Of a stretch of 19,481 bases of DNA, positions 8,478-15,357 are shown piece after piece (within the stretch, counting starts at the first letter, position 1; every line of letters starts with the position of its first letter). The translations under genes and the position numbers were made by a program. This DNA comes from Bacteroidota bacterium. GTDB lineage: Bacteria > Bacteroidota > Bacteroidia > Bacteroidales > UBA10428. Where the stretch lies: positions 1-19,481 of the forward strand of contig JAEZZA010000005.1 in the NCBI GenBank assembly GCA_023442525.1, read 5' to 3'. A model generated the notes under the pieces. It ran no database searches and had not been told where the DNA came from. It was given only the letters and a program-made list of their open reading frames with translations.

Positions 8478-9278
8478 CTACTCGATGATTTTTTTGTTTT
8501 CGGGGATCCTTGTCTCACCGTTCTTCTGCAGGAGTTCCCTGGCCAGGTTGAGATAATTTGTCGATCCTTTGGAATCAGCGTCATACATGATCACGGGTTT
8601 ACCAAAGCTGGGAGCCTCGCTGATCTTGATATTACGCTGTATTATAGTGTCGAATACCATTTGTTGGAAATGCCGCCTTACTTCTTCCACGACCTGGTTT
8701 GATAATCGGAGCCGTGAATCGTACATGGTAAGAACAAAGCCTTCTATTTCAAGGTCGGGATTGAGTCTGCTCTGAATAATTTTAATTGTATTCAGAAGCT
8801 TTCCGAGGCCTTCAAGAGCAAAGTATTCGCATTGAACCGGTATGATCACCGAATTAGCAGCGGTAAGCGAGTTTACCGTGATTAAACCAAGCGAAGGCGA
8901 GCAATCGAGCAATATATAATCGTATTTCTTGTCGATCTTGTCAATTACCGCTTTGAGCATCCGTTCGCGGTTGGGCATATTGAGCATTTCTATCTCGGCA
9001 CCCACCAGGTCGATACTCGATGGTAACAGATCAAGCCCCTCAATCTCACTGTTAAGGATTACATCGTTGGGATTTACTTCGTCGATCAGACATTCGTAAA
9101 TACCTGTTTTAATGTTCTTAACATTGAAACCAGATCCGGATGTTGCATTGGCCTGCGGATCAGCATCCACCATAAGAACTTTTTTCTCAAGAACAGCAAG
9201 GCTGGCGGCAAGATTAATGGTAGTGGTGGTTTTTCCTACTCCACCTTTCTGATTCGCAATGGCTATGATTTTTCCCAT
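8478..9278 (-). CDS. parA: Chromosome partitioning ATPase ParA/Soj
   Basis: A 266-residue ParA/MinD-family P-loop ATPase that forms DNA-bound dimers and moves ParB-parS complexes during chromosome segregation. The deviant Walker A box is QKGGVGKTTTT (10-20) with the signature lysine; Walker A' is VLMVDADPQAN (34-44) and Walker B is YILLDCSPSLGL. There is no N-terminal helix-turn-helix extension, so this is the short chromosomal (Soj) type rather than the long P1-plasmid type. It is the first gene of the same-strand run. A Bacteroidota -7 element lies about 47 bases upstream of the ATG (9276-9278). The organisation with parB and housekeeping cell-wall genes indicates a chromosome, not a plasmid. 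Confidence 0.97.
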   Translation of the reverse strand: MGKIIAIANQKGGVGKTTTTINLAASLAVLEKKVLMVDADPQANATSGSGFNVKNIKTGIYECLIDEVNPNDVILNSEIEGLDLLPSSIDLVGAEIEMLNMPNRERMLKAVIDKIDKKYDYILLDCSPSLGLITVNSLTAANSVIIPVQCEYFALEGLGKLLNTIKIIQSRLNPDLEIEGFVLTMYDSRLRLSNQVVEEVRRHFQQMVFDTIIQRNIKISEAPSFGKPVIMYDADSKGSTNYLNLARELLQKNGETRIPENKKIIE

Positions 9279-9324
9279 GAAACTCTTTTTGCTTTATCAA
9301 TAATATTAGGCACTATAGAGGCAT

Positions 9325-9332
9325 CAAAAATA
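9325..9332 (-). promoter_or_regulatory. Candidate Bacteroidota -7 element for the parA operon
   Basis: On the minus strand these bases read TATTTTTG, matching the Bacteroidota sigma-70 -7 consensus TAnnTTTG. Transcription would start near 9318, giving a leader of about 40 bases before the parA ATG. A matching TTTG at -33 is not evident, so support is moderate to weak. The rest of the 273-base gap 9279-9551 is AT-rich and holds a hairpin and a short tandem repeat, but no gene. Confidence 0.4.
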
Positions 9333-9406
9333 CAATTTAATAAGCCCCCTCATTTTTCTTTGAACGGTAGTTTTGTAAACAAAGATTTTGCATTTATGAA
9401 CACGAT

Positions 9407-9440
9407 ATTAACAAAACCAGTTATGTCTCTGGCTGTTAAT
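9407..9440. other. Imperfect inverted repeat upstream of parA
   Basis: Arms ATTAACA (9407-9413) and TGTTAAT (9434-9440) pair perfectly. An inner stem CCAG (9417-9420) with CTGG (9429-9432) encloses an 8-base loop. No T-run follows on either strand, so it is not a typical intrinsic terminator. It lies about 75 bases upstream of the candidate parA promoter and about 110 bases after the stop of the cyclotransferase gene, so it could be an operator, an mRNA 3' structure, or chance in AT-rich DNA. Confidence 0.3.
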
Positions 9441-9517
9441 AATGTAAACCAAAAACATATAAATCAGCGGGTTAGGGTCGGGCATTAATTGTTAATAACA
9501 AGTCAACAGACAATTGC

Positions 9518-9545
9518 ACTTCGCCTTTCATACTTCGCGTTTCAT
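9518..9545. repeat. Two tandem 14-bp units, ACTTCGCSTTTCAT
   Basis: ACTTCGCCTTTCAT (9518-9531) is followed immediately by ACTTCGCGTTTCAT (9532-9545), with one mismatch. It starts 6 bases past the stop of the cyclotransferase gene (9552 on the minus strand). It is too short and too few-copy to be a CRISPR. It looks like the simple tandem repeats that occur between Bacteroidota genes. Confidence 0.6.
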
Positions 9546-9551
9546 GCTCTA

Positions 9552-10652
9552 CTATAACGACGGCGTCAGTTTCACCTCATAAAGCACAGGCCAGTTTTTA
9601 CCGGTAATGTAAAGATTTCCGGTCGACGGATTCCAGGCAATTCCGTTTAAAACGTAGCCCATATTATTCTGATATCCTTCAGGCACCAGTTTCGAAAAAT
9701 CAACCTTCCCGATTACCTTTCCCGTTGTTGGTTCGATGATCACAATGTAACTCTCTCCATATATATTTGACAGAATTTTGCCGTTGATATACTCAATTTC
9801 ATTCAGCGAATCAATCATCCCTTTATTGTCGAAAACCCTTATCTGGTCCACTTGTGTGAAGTATTCAGGTTCGATAAAGAACAATTGCGAAGTCCCGTCA
9901 CTCATGATCAGATGCGTTCCATCTGTTCCCAGTCCCCATCCTTCACGGAACTGATAATCAAAACTCCGGATCTGACTGAGCGTGTTTTTATCATAAACAA
10001 ATCCAACCTGGTTCTTGTAGGTCACCTGGTATATGTTGTCGTTCAGCAATGCAATTCCCTCACCGAAAAACTTGGGCGCCAGCGATACCAGTTTTTCAGT
10101 CTTACCACTCTTAATATCCACGACCCTTAATGTTGATTTGCCTTCGAGGCCCGTGCTTTCAAGCAGATACCCACCGTCATAAACCAAACCCTGGGTATAT
10201 GCCTGGTTATCATGAGGATATTTGGCAACCACACTGTATGAGTAATTTACCGGCACAATATCCGACAATACAATCACATTTACATTATGTGATTCTTTCA
10301 GGCTGTCGTTATAATAAAACTGTACGCGAAGAGTGTTTTGTCCCATTTTACTGCGGCCCGAATTCCATTCCAGTTCCCCGGGGTCGCCCTGTCTGGCCAT
10401 GACCTGGTTTCTACCTTCAAATACAATTACCGAGTCAATCCGGACATCCTGATTTTTACGCGTGTAGCTTATTTTCACGGGATCGCCGCAAGTAACCACT
10501 TTATTAGACTCGGGTGCGTTAAGGCTTATGACGGAAGGAATTACAGTGGTTCCCGGTTGCTTCTGAGGCGCATTCTTTCTGCAACAACTCAAGGCCGGAA
10601 CAATCACTGCAAGAATAATCACATATTTTAATTTACCTGAGAATGAATTCAT
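9552..10652 (-). CDS. Glutaminyl-peptide cyclotransferase-like lipoprotein (plant/bacterial type beta-propeller)
   Basis: This 366-residue protein matches the glutamine cyclotransferase family, five-bladed beta-propellers that convert N-terminal Gln of peptides to pyroglutamate. The diagnostic segment is ESTGLEGKSTLR (165-176) after YTQGLVYDGGYLL; Glu165 matches the conserved active-site acidic position as I recall it. Other family blocks are FFGEGIALL, FREGWGLGTDG, LNEIEYING and LNGIAWNPSTGNLYITGK. The N-terminus has a hydrophobic segment (10-22) ending ALSCC, a slightly unusual lipobox with Ala at -3, so a lipid-anchored envelope protein is likely. Residues about 35-130 are a separate beta-rich Ig-like domain before the propeller. 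It starts 33 bases after the HAD hydrolase gene and may be co-transcribed with it. Pyroglutamate formation could protect exported proteins whose signal cleavage exposes Gln, but this is inference. Confidence 0.88.
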   Translation of the reverse strand: MNSFSGKLKYVIILAVIVPALSCCRKNAPQKQPGTTVIPSVISLNAPESNKVVTCGDPVKISYTRKNQDVRIDSVIVFEGRNQVMARQGDPGELEWNSGRSKMGQNTLRVQFYYNDSLKESHNVNVIVLSDIVPVNYSYSVVAKYPHDNQAYTQGLVYDGGYLLESTGLEGKSTLRVVDIKSGKTEKLVSLAPKFFGEGIALLNDNIYQVTYKNQVGFVYDKNTLSQIRSFDYQFREGWGLGTDGTHLIMSDGTSQLFFIEPEYFTQVDQIRVFDNKGMIDSLNEIEYINGKILSNIYGESYIVIIEPTTGKVIGKVDFSKLVPEGYQNNMGYVLNGIAWNPSTGNLYITGKNWPVLYEVKLTPSL

Positions 10653-10685
10653 ACCGCTTGGTTCAAGAGTTATGCGATTGCGGAA

Positions 10686-11111
10686 TTACTGGAATAGCTT
10701 TTTCAAACGGCTTCCCACGCGAGTATTACCTTTGGTCAGGTTGCTCAGTTCGTTATATTCCGAATCGGCATATTCAGGATTTAGAATCTGCCAGATTTCA
10801 CTCCAGCCCGGGAAACCGCCAACATTCCGGTCATCGATGAACAGATCTGCATCAATTTTCCGGCTTACCGATTCAGGATCAAATACTTCCTCTGGATAAC
10901 TCTTGTTAACTGCATAGAATTCAATACCTTTTTTGCGACAATATTCAACCGCTTCATCAAGCTCCCGGCCATGCCTGAATGTCCACAAAATCAGTTGGTG
11001 GCCCAGTTTCTGTAATTGCTTCAGAGTTTCGAAAGCAAACAGTTTTTCTTCTCCTATTTGAGGATAACGGTGTTCCACAATGGTACCATCAAAATCTACA
11101 GCAATTTTCAT
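10686..11111 (-). CDS. Small HAD-superfamily hydrolase (BT0820-like)
   Basis: A 141-residue cytoplasmic HAD hydrolase. Motif I is VDFDGTIVEH with nucleophile Asp6 and acid/base Asp8. Motif II is LWTFR with Thr44, motif III is probably Lys85 (SVSRK), and motif IV is FIDDRNVGG with Asp93 and Asp94. The family is small and nearly capless, close to the Bacteroides BT0820 type, and probably acts as a phosphatase on a small phosphorylated metabolite that I cannot name. I chose ATG 11109-11111 because motif I then falls at the usual position; a start eight codons earlier (11135) would add an unexplained hydrophobic extension. A -7 element lies 38 bases upstream of this start. It is divergent from pssA. 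Confidence 0.85.
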   Translation of the reverse strand: MKIAVDFDGTIVEHRYPQIGEEKLFAFETLKQLQKLGHQLILWTFRHGRELDEAVEYCRKKGIEFYAVNKSYPEEVFDPESVSRKIDADLFIDDRNVGGFPGWSEIWQILNPEYADSEYNELSNLTKGNTRVGSRLKKLFQ

Positions 11112-11148
11112 GATGAATAAGTATAGTATATACATATATGTGAATTAA

Positions 11149-11156
11149 CAAAATTA
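11149..11156 (-). promoter_or_regulatory. Candidate -7 element for the HAD/cyclotransferase pair
   Basis: The minus strand reads TAATTTTG, matching TAnnTTTG. Transcription would start near 11142, giving a leader of about 30 bases. The region toward the gene contains the palindrome ACATATATGT (11132-11141), which would lie at the start of the transcript. No clear -33 TTTG is seen. Confidence 0.4.
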
Positions 11157-11178
11157 TACAATTAAATCAAATTCAGAT

Positions 11179-11186
11179 TACATTTG
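11179..11186 (+). promoter_or_regulatory. Candidate -7 element for pssA
   Basis: The plus strand reads TACATTTG, matching TAnnTTTG, 46 bases before the pssA ATG. The perfect 12-bp palindrome TGCATGCATGCA (11185-11196) overlaps its end and the expected transcription start, so it could serve as an operator. No good -33 TTTG was found at the right spacing. Confidence 0.42.
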
Positions 11187-11232
11187 CATGCATGCACTGC
11201 TAAGTTGGTGATTAACCGTAAAACTCATTGAG

Positions 11233-11967
11233 ATGAATACCATTAAGAAAGGCATTCCCAGTTTTTTTACCTCACTCGGTTTGTTATCCGGATGCGTTTC
11301 GGTAATTCTTTCCATTTCGTACAAAGACCTTACCCTGGCCGGCTACTTTATTCTCATTGCGGCTGTGTTTGACTTCGTTGATGGTTTTGCCGCCCGATTA
11401 GTCAATTACGTTTCGGAATTCGGTAAACAACTCGATTCACTTGCCGATGTAGTAAGTTTTGGCGTGGCTCCATCAATGATTCTGTACAGGCTTATCGAAT
11501 TATCGCTCGTAAAAACGGCACCCGAGGCTGATTTCGATTATATGAATCCGTCAACTCTGCACTCGGTGTTACTTTTCAGTGCATTCCTGGTTACGGTGTT
11601 TTCTGCACTTCGCCTTGCACGTTTCAATCTTGATCCGGGCCAGACCAAGTCCTTCAAGGGACTTGCAGTTCCGGCCAATGCCATTTTAATTTCGGGTTTG
11701 GGCTTTGCTGCTGAATCGGGGATGAACGTTGTGCTTAATCCTTACCTGCTGGCAGGTGTTATTGTGATTTCATGCTATCTGCTGGTTTCCAATATCCGGA
11801 TGTTCTCTTTTAAATTCTCGGATTACAGTTTAAGAAATAACCTGATAAAGTATATTTTTCTGTTGCTTTCGGTAATACTCCTTATCGTCCTCGGGTGGCC
11901 CGGACTTACCGCTGTAATCGTGCTTTATATTTTACTTTCGGTGACTGATAATGCCCTGAACAAATAG
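11233..11967 (+). CDS. pssA: CDP-diacylglycerol--serine O-phosphatidyltransferase
   Basis: An integral membrane enzyme making phosphatidylserine from CDP-diacylglycerol and serine, the first step to phosphatidylethanolamine. It shows the full CDP-alcohol phosphatidyltransferase signature D-x2-D-G-x2-A-R-x8-G-x3-D-x3-D: Asp47, Asp50, Gly51, Ala54, Arg55, Gly64, Asp68 and Asp72. The N-terminus (IKKGIPSFFTSLGLLSGCVS) and the context FDFVDGFAARL favour serine as acceptor over glycerol phosphate. With 244 residues and about six to eight membrane segments it is the normal size for the Bacillus-type PssA. The start ATG 11233 follows CATTGAG, with little Shine-Dalgarno character. It is a single-gene unit: divergent from the HAD gene and convergent with the cyd operon. 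Confidence 0.93.
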   Translation: MNTIKKGIPSFFTSLGLLSGCVSVILSISYKDLTLAGYFILIAAVFDFVDGFAARLVNYVSEFGKQLDSLADVVSFGVAPSMILYRLIELSLVKTAPEADFDYMNPSTLHSVLLFSAFLVTVFSALRLARFNLDPGQTKSFKGLAVPANAILISGLGFAAESGMNVVLNPYLLAGVIVISCYLLVSNIRMFSFKFSDYSLRNNLIKYIFLLLSVILLIVLGWPGLTAVIVLYILLSVTDNALNK

Positions 11968-11968
11968 G

Positions 11969-11992
11969 GCAGTCGTGCAGTCATGCAGTCGT
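11969..11992. repeat. Three tandem 8-bp units GCAGTCRT
   Basis: GCAGTCGT (11969-11976), GCAGTCAT (11977-11984) and GCAGTCGT (11985-11992) lie directly after the pssA stop codon (11965-11967). The array is too short for CRISPR and does not form a hairpin. It would be transcribed as the pssA 3' untranslated region. Confidence 0.75.
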
Positions 11993-12000
11993 ATTTTAAC

Positions 12001-12082
12001 CACGAAGTACGAAGAACACGAAGAAAAATCCATTGGGCAAGGGTTTTGGGTGTGTCTTTGACGACGCTTTAAGGACACGAAG
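12001..12082. repeat. Degenerate CACGAAG direct repeats
   Basis: CACGAAG occurs at 12001-12007, 12017-12023 and 12076-12082, with the related TACGAAG at 12008-12014. Degenerate CACGAAG strings of this kind are, from memory, common between genes in Bacteroidota. I see no coding potential on either strand here, and the whole gap 11968-12125 holds only repeats and a hairpin. Confidence 0.45.
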
Positions 12083-12123
12083 GGCTACAGCATTGTTGTA
12101 GCCTGGCCTGGAAAGAGCCTTCG
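12078..12123. terminator. Two-part stem-loop between pssA and the cyd operon, possible terminator
   Basis: The inner stem GGCTACA (12083-12089) pairs with TGTAGCC (12097-12103) around a 7-base loop. The outer arms CGAAGG (12078-12083) and CCTTCG (12118-12123) are also complementary. The structure begins three bases after the stop of the small cyd ORF (12126, minus strand) and sits between convergent transcripts. That position fits a terminator, but no T-run follows on either strand, so the call is tentative. A repeat-derived hairpin is the alternative. Confidence 0.35.
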
Positions 12124-12125
12124 CC

Positions 12126-12257
12126 TTACTCTTTCATTAAATCTTCAATCCTCTTTTGTGATTTCTCGTAGTACTTCAGGGCAAGTCGCACGGCAAACCA
12201 CGATATGACAATAAGAGCCGGCCAACTGATAAGCATTATTATGGATGCAGTATACAT
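12126..12257 (-). CDS. Small single-pass membrane protein, candidate bd-oxidase accessory subunit (CydX-like)
   Basis: A 43-codon ORF starts with ATG at 12255-12257, six bases after the cydB stop, and ends with TAA at 12126-12128. The product begins MYTASIIMLISWPALIVISW and continues FAVRLALKYYEKSQKRIEDLMKE: one hydrophobic helix (about 5-27) containing two tryptophans, then a charged C-terminal tail. The size, single helix and position directly after cydB match the small subunits CydX/CbdX/CydS of bd oxidases. I cannot align it to E. coli CydX beyond that general pattern. The tight spacing, plausible membrane topology and typical codon use argue that it is a real gene rather than chance. The function is inferred from context. 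Confidence 0.68.
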   Translation of the reverse strand: MYTASIIMLISWPALIVISWFAVRLALKYYEKSQKRIEDLMKE

Positions 12258-12263
12258 AATCTC

Positions 12264-13421
12264 TTAATAAATGTGTGAATCGGTTTCTATTTCGTTCAGA
12301 TTTATTTTTTCACGATTCATCGATCGCCATGCATAGGCAATATAAGCTATAACAAATGGGACAAACAACGATACATAGCTCATGGCTGTCAATGTAAAAC
12401 GGCTTGATGAACTGTTGAAAATAGTGAGCGAGCTCTGAAGATCAAATGTCGACGGATAATAGGCTGTGTTATTAAAGCCGGCAAGCAGGAAAAGACCAAG
12501 CACGGTGAGAATTGTCCCTCCCCCCGTAAACCATATACCTTTTGAATATCCTTGTGTTTGAAGAGCCTTGTAAATTCCAAGAAGAACAAGAACAACACCG
12601 CCCAAAAACATTATAGCCACAACCGGCATCTGGATAAGGTTTTTAAAATATTTATAGTCCTCCATATATATGGCTCCTGTTGTCGGGTCTATGGCAAATC
12701 CCTGTTTAAGCATAAGCATAATAACAAAGCCGAGGAAGAATGGCAGGAACAGAATCGTGTTGATCTTTAACGCCTTTCGGGCTCTTATATAGATGGTATC
12801 GCTATCCACATTATTAATGAAATAAAGGCTGCCCAAAACCCGGGCCAGAAAAAATACAGCCACTCCAAGCATCACATTCTGTACATTCATGACGGCCTCA
12901 AGTCCTCGCCATGGATTCTGCCATTTCGAAATTACAGGATCGTTTATCTGGGTTATGTTTCTGAAGTCCACGCTGAATTCCGAGCCCGTAAAGAAAGTAG
13001 CTACTGCTGTACCCAGCAATATGGTGCCCAAAGTTCCGTTGATCATCAAAAACAATTCAAATGTGAAGCTTCCCAGCACATTATTCGGCTTCGTCCGGAA
13101 TTCATACGATACAGCCTGAATTATGAAACAAAAGAGAATGCAGATCCACACCCAATATGCGCCTCCGAAGCTGGTAGAATAGAACAAAGGGAACGAAGCA
13201 AAGAAGGCACCGCCGAAAACCACCAGTGTGGTAAAGGTAAGTTCCCATTTCCGGCCCAATGAATTAATCAGCAGAGTGCGCTCCTGCAATGAGCGGCCAA
13301 GTGAGTAAATCATGGTTTGTCCGCCCTGTACAAACAGCATAAAAACAAGAATAGCACCAAGTAATGAAACGATGATGTACCAGTAGTGCTGCAACGCGGT
13401 GTATGAGATAGCTTCGAACAT
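12264..13421 (-). CDS. cydB: Cytochrome bd ubiquinol/menaquinol oxidase subunit II
   Basis: Subunit II of the bd-type terminal oxidase, a 385-residue polytopic protein of about nine helices. Recognisable CydB features are the N-terminal helix HYWYIIVSLLGAILVFMLFV with QGGQTMIY after it, NSLGRKWELTFTTLVVFGGAFFASFPLFYST, SYEFRTKPNN, and LGTAVATFFTGSEFSVD. The strongest recognition comes from GRKWELTFTTL with FASFPLFYS, equivalent to the E. coli segments around GPVWDANQVWLITAGGALFAAWP. It lies 8 bases after cydA and 6 before the small ORF. The complex reduces O2 to water with quinol electrons and adds to the proton-motive force without pumping. In an anaerobe it mainly scavenges traces of oxygen. 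Confidence 0.93.
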   Translation of the reverse strand: MFEAISYTALQHYWYIIVSLLGAILVFMLFVQGGQTMIYSLGRSLQERTLLINSLGRKWELTFTTLVVFGGAFFASFPLFYSTSFGGAYWVWICILFCFIIQAVSYEFRTKPNNVLGSFTFELFLMINGTLGTILLGTAVATFFTGSEFSVDFRNITQINDPVISKWQNPWRGLEAVMNVQNVMLGVAVFFLARVLGSLYFINNVDSDTIYIRARKALKINTILFLPFFLGFVIMLMLKQGFAIDPTTGAIYMEDYKYFKNLIQMPVVAIMFLGGVVLVLLGIYKALQTQGYSKGIWFTGGGTILTVLGLFLLAGFNNTAYYPSTFDLQSSLTIFNSSSSRFTLTAMSYVSLFVPFVIAYIAYAWRSMNREKINLNEIETDSHIY

Positions 13422-13429
13422 ATACCCTC

Positions 13430-14983
13430 CTATTTTGGTCCCTTTTTAACTTGAGTAACCATGATACTGACCTCTGCTATCAGCAGCGATGTGAAAAGTA
13501 CCAGGAATAAAAAGAAAGTTACCTGAACAGTTGAAGTATTCAGGTGAGATATTGCAGCCATGGTTGGCAATAAATCCTGTACAACCCACGGTTGGCGACC
13601 CAGCTCGGCAAGTACCCAGCCCGATTGTGAAGCCAGGTAGGCAAGTGGGATGCTCCACAGGGCAAGCCTGAGCCAGAATTTGCTCCGGTCAATTTTATTC
13701 CGGAAAGTCTTGATAAGAATTACTGCCAGTAACAGAACGAAATAAAATCCCAATCCAACCATGAGATGAAAGCTATAAAAAGCAACAGGCACACTTGGAA
13801 TAGTATTTATAGGATTGTCGATAAAACCGTAACCGAAATATTTGAAATACACGTCGATGAATTCCGGGTCATCGAATTTTTGTTTCAGTGAATTATAAGT
13901 AGCTTCATCATTCCGGTCGCGCGCGTCTTTTAATGTTGCCAACGTTTCACGGGCATATTTCCCCCTTTCAATTTTCTCGGCAGTTGGTATGATTCCCTGA
14001 TCGGGATTACCATTGATCAGGTCGTTTATACCGGGTACAAAAGCGTCGAAATTGCCAAAGGCCATATACGACAGGAAATTTGGGATTTCGAGTTTGAAGG
14101 CAAAGTCTTTTACGTTGTGAACGGTATTTTCGCCGGGTGCTGCCGATAGAACACCTATGGTAATAAGGGGTGCGCCGGCCTCTCCATCGTAAAGACCTTC
14201 GAGTGCGGCAAATTTCATGGGCTGTACTCTGGCAATCAGTTTGGTGGAGCTGTCTCCCGAGAAGATAAGTACGAATGAGGAAAGTAATCCGAAAACAGAA
14301 GCGACCACCATACTTCGCCTGGCAAGGGTAACTTCTCTTTGTTTTAGCAGATACCATGCACTGACTCCGATAACGAAAATCGAGGCCAGAACAAAACCGG
14401 ACGTTATGGTATGTATGAATTTGTTAATGGCAAACGGTGAAAGAAGCACTTCCCAGAAATTTATCATTTCATTCCGGGCGGTGTCGGGATTGAAACGCAT
14501 GCCAACCGGATTCTGCATCCATGCGTTGGCTACAAGTATCCATAGCGCGGAAAGGCTGGCCCCAAAGGCAACCAGGTATGTCGATACCAGATGGAATTTT
14601 TTGCTCACCTTGTTCCATCCGAAAAACATTATAGCAATAAATGTTGATTCGAGGAAAAATGCCATAATCCCTTCAACGGCAAGCGGTGCACCGAAGATGT
14701 CTCCCACAAACCAGGAATAATTCGACCAGTTTGTACCGAATTCAAATTCCAGAATGATACCGGTAGCCACGCCAATGGCAAAGTTAATCCCAAACAGGGT
14801 CATCCAGAATTTTGTTATTCTTTTCCATTCCTCCGAACCTGTACGCACATACATGGTTTCCATGAACGCTATAATGAACGATAGCCCAAGGGTAAGCGGT
14901 ACAAAGAGCCAATGATACATGGCGGTGAGCGCAAATTGCCCACGCGACCAGTTTACAAGTGAGAGATCAATGCTTTCAAACAT
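13430..14983 (-). CDS. cydA: Cytochrome bd ubiquinol/menaquinol oxidase subunit I
   Basis: Subunit I carries the hemes and the quinol site. In this 517-residue protein the ligands are in place: His24 (AMYHWLFVPL; E. coli His19), His191 (KFIHTITSGF; His186) and Met408 (FHLMVGLG; Met393). Glu104 and Glu112 (VEGIMAFFLEST) match the proton-channel pair Glu99/Glu107. The Q-loop start QPMKFAALEG (254-263) keeps the Lys/Glu quinol residues (Lys257, Glu262), and GRQPW (462-466) is present. The region after the Q-loop start contains a long hydrophilic stretch (about 265-390), with no GRQPW-proximal C-terminal extension of the E. coli long-Q-loop kind. It starts 2 bases after the DUF4492 stop and ends 8 before cydB, so it is co-transcribed with both. 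Confidence 0.97.
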   Translation of the reverse strand: MFESIDLSLVNWSRGQFALTAMYHWLFVPLTLGLSFIIAFMETMYVRTGSEEWKRITKFWMTLFGINFAIGVATGIILEFEFGTNWSNYSWFVGDIFGAPLAVEGIMAFFLESTFIAIMFFGWNKVSKKFHLVSTYLVAFGASLSALWILVANAWMQNPVGMRFNPDTARNEMINFWEVLLSPFAINKFIHTITSGFVLASIFVIGVSAWYLLKQREVTLARRSMVVASVFGLLSSFVLIFSGDSSTKLIARVQPMKFAALEGLYDGEAGAPLITIGVLSAAPGENTVHNVKDFAFKLEIPNFLSYMAFGNFDAFVPGINDLINGNPDQGIIPTAEKIERGKYARETLATLKDARDRNDEATYNSLKQKFDDPEFIDVYFKYFGYGFIDNPINTIPSVPVAFYSFHLMVGLGFYFVLLLAVILIKTFRNKIDRSKFWLRLALWSIPLAYLASQSGWVLAELGRQPWVVQDLLPTMAAISHLNTSTVQVTFFLFLVLFTSLLIAEVSIMVTQVKKGPK

Positions 14984-14985
14984 AA

Positions 14986-15189
14986 TCAGCGGGGTTTTGA
15001 AAGTTGTTCAATGACAAAATCAGCACGTTCCTTATCAGTACTGAACTTTTGCTTCAGAAGATCGGGAAAGAAAAAAGCCTTTAGTACGGCGAAGATTATA
15101 AACAGCTTGATAATTATAATGACCCATAGTCTTCTGCCCACCGTCATACTTTTAAAGCCTTCGTAGTAGAACAGAAATACCCTATGCAT
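14986..15189 (-). CDS. DUF4492 small membrane protein, first gene of the cyd operon
   Basis: A 67-residue protein with one membrane helix (LWVIIIIKLFIIFAVLKAFFF) after the DUF4492 signature FYYEGFKSMTVGRRLW and before a short charged tail. I chose ATG 15187-15189; a TTG at 15202-15204 would add only five residues (MAKSL) and is less likely. The stop lies 2 bases before the cydA ATG. The family is known to me only from its position before cydA in Bacteroidota. Its role (assembly, or an accessory helix of the oxidase) is unproven. With the 43-residue ORF after cydB, the operon has a small membrane protein at each end. Confidence 0.85.
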   Translation of the reverse strand: MHRVFLFYYEGFKSMTVGRRLWVIIIIKLFIIFAVLKAFFFPDLLKQKFSTDKERADFVIEQLSKPR

Positions 15190-15357
15190 TAAACTTTTCG
15201 CCAAGATAGTAGCCAGTTTTTGTAAAGATAAAAAAAAAGTAACGGGGTTGAAGGATGTAGTAAAATTTCCATTCTGAATAACTTATACCTTACGGGAGTA
15301 AAGCGCGACTTATTGCCATTCCTGATATCGGGCACTAACAATTTTAATAAAAGATGT

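Noticed and set aside
9518..9545. CRISPR array
   Set aside because: There are only two 14-bp units with no spacer between them and no cas gene in the window. The 8-bp units at 11969-11992 fail for the same reason.
11112..11135. HAD hydrolase start eight codons upstream at 11135
   Set aside because: The extra MYILYLFI residues are atypical for this family, where the DxD motif lies within the first ten residues, and they are encoded by AT-rich promoter-proximal DNA.
14217..14720. Plus-strand ORF of 167 codons
   Set aside because: It is antisense to cydA, which has all its ligands in the other frame. The predicted product looks like translated noise without family features.
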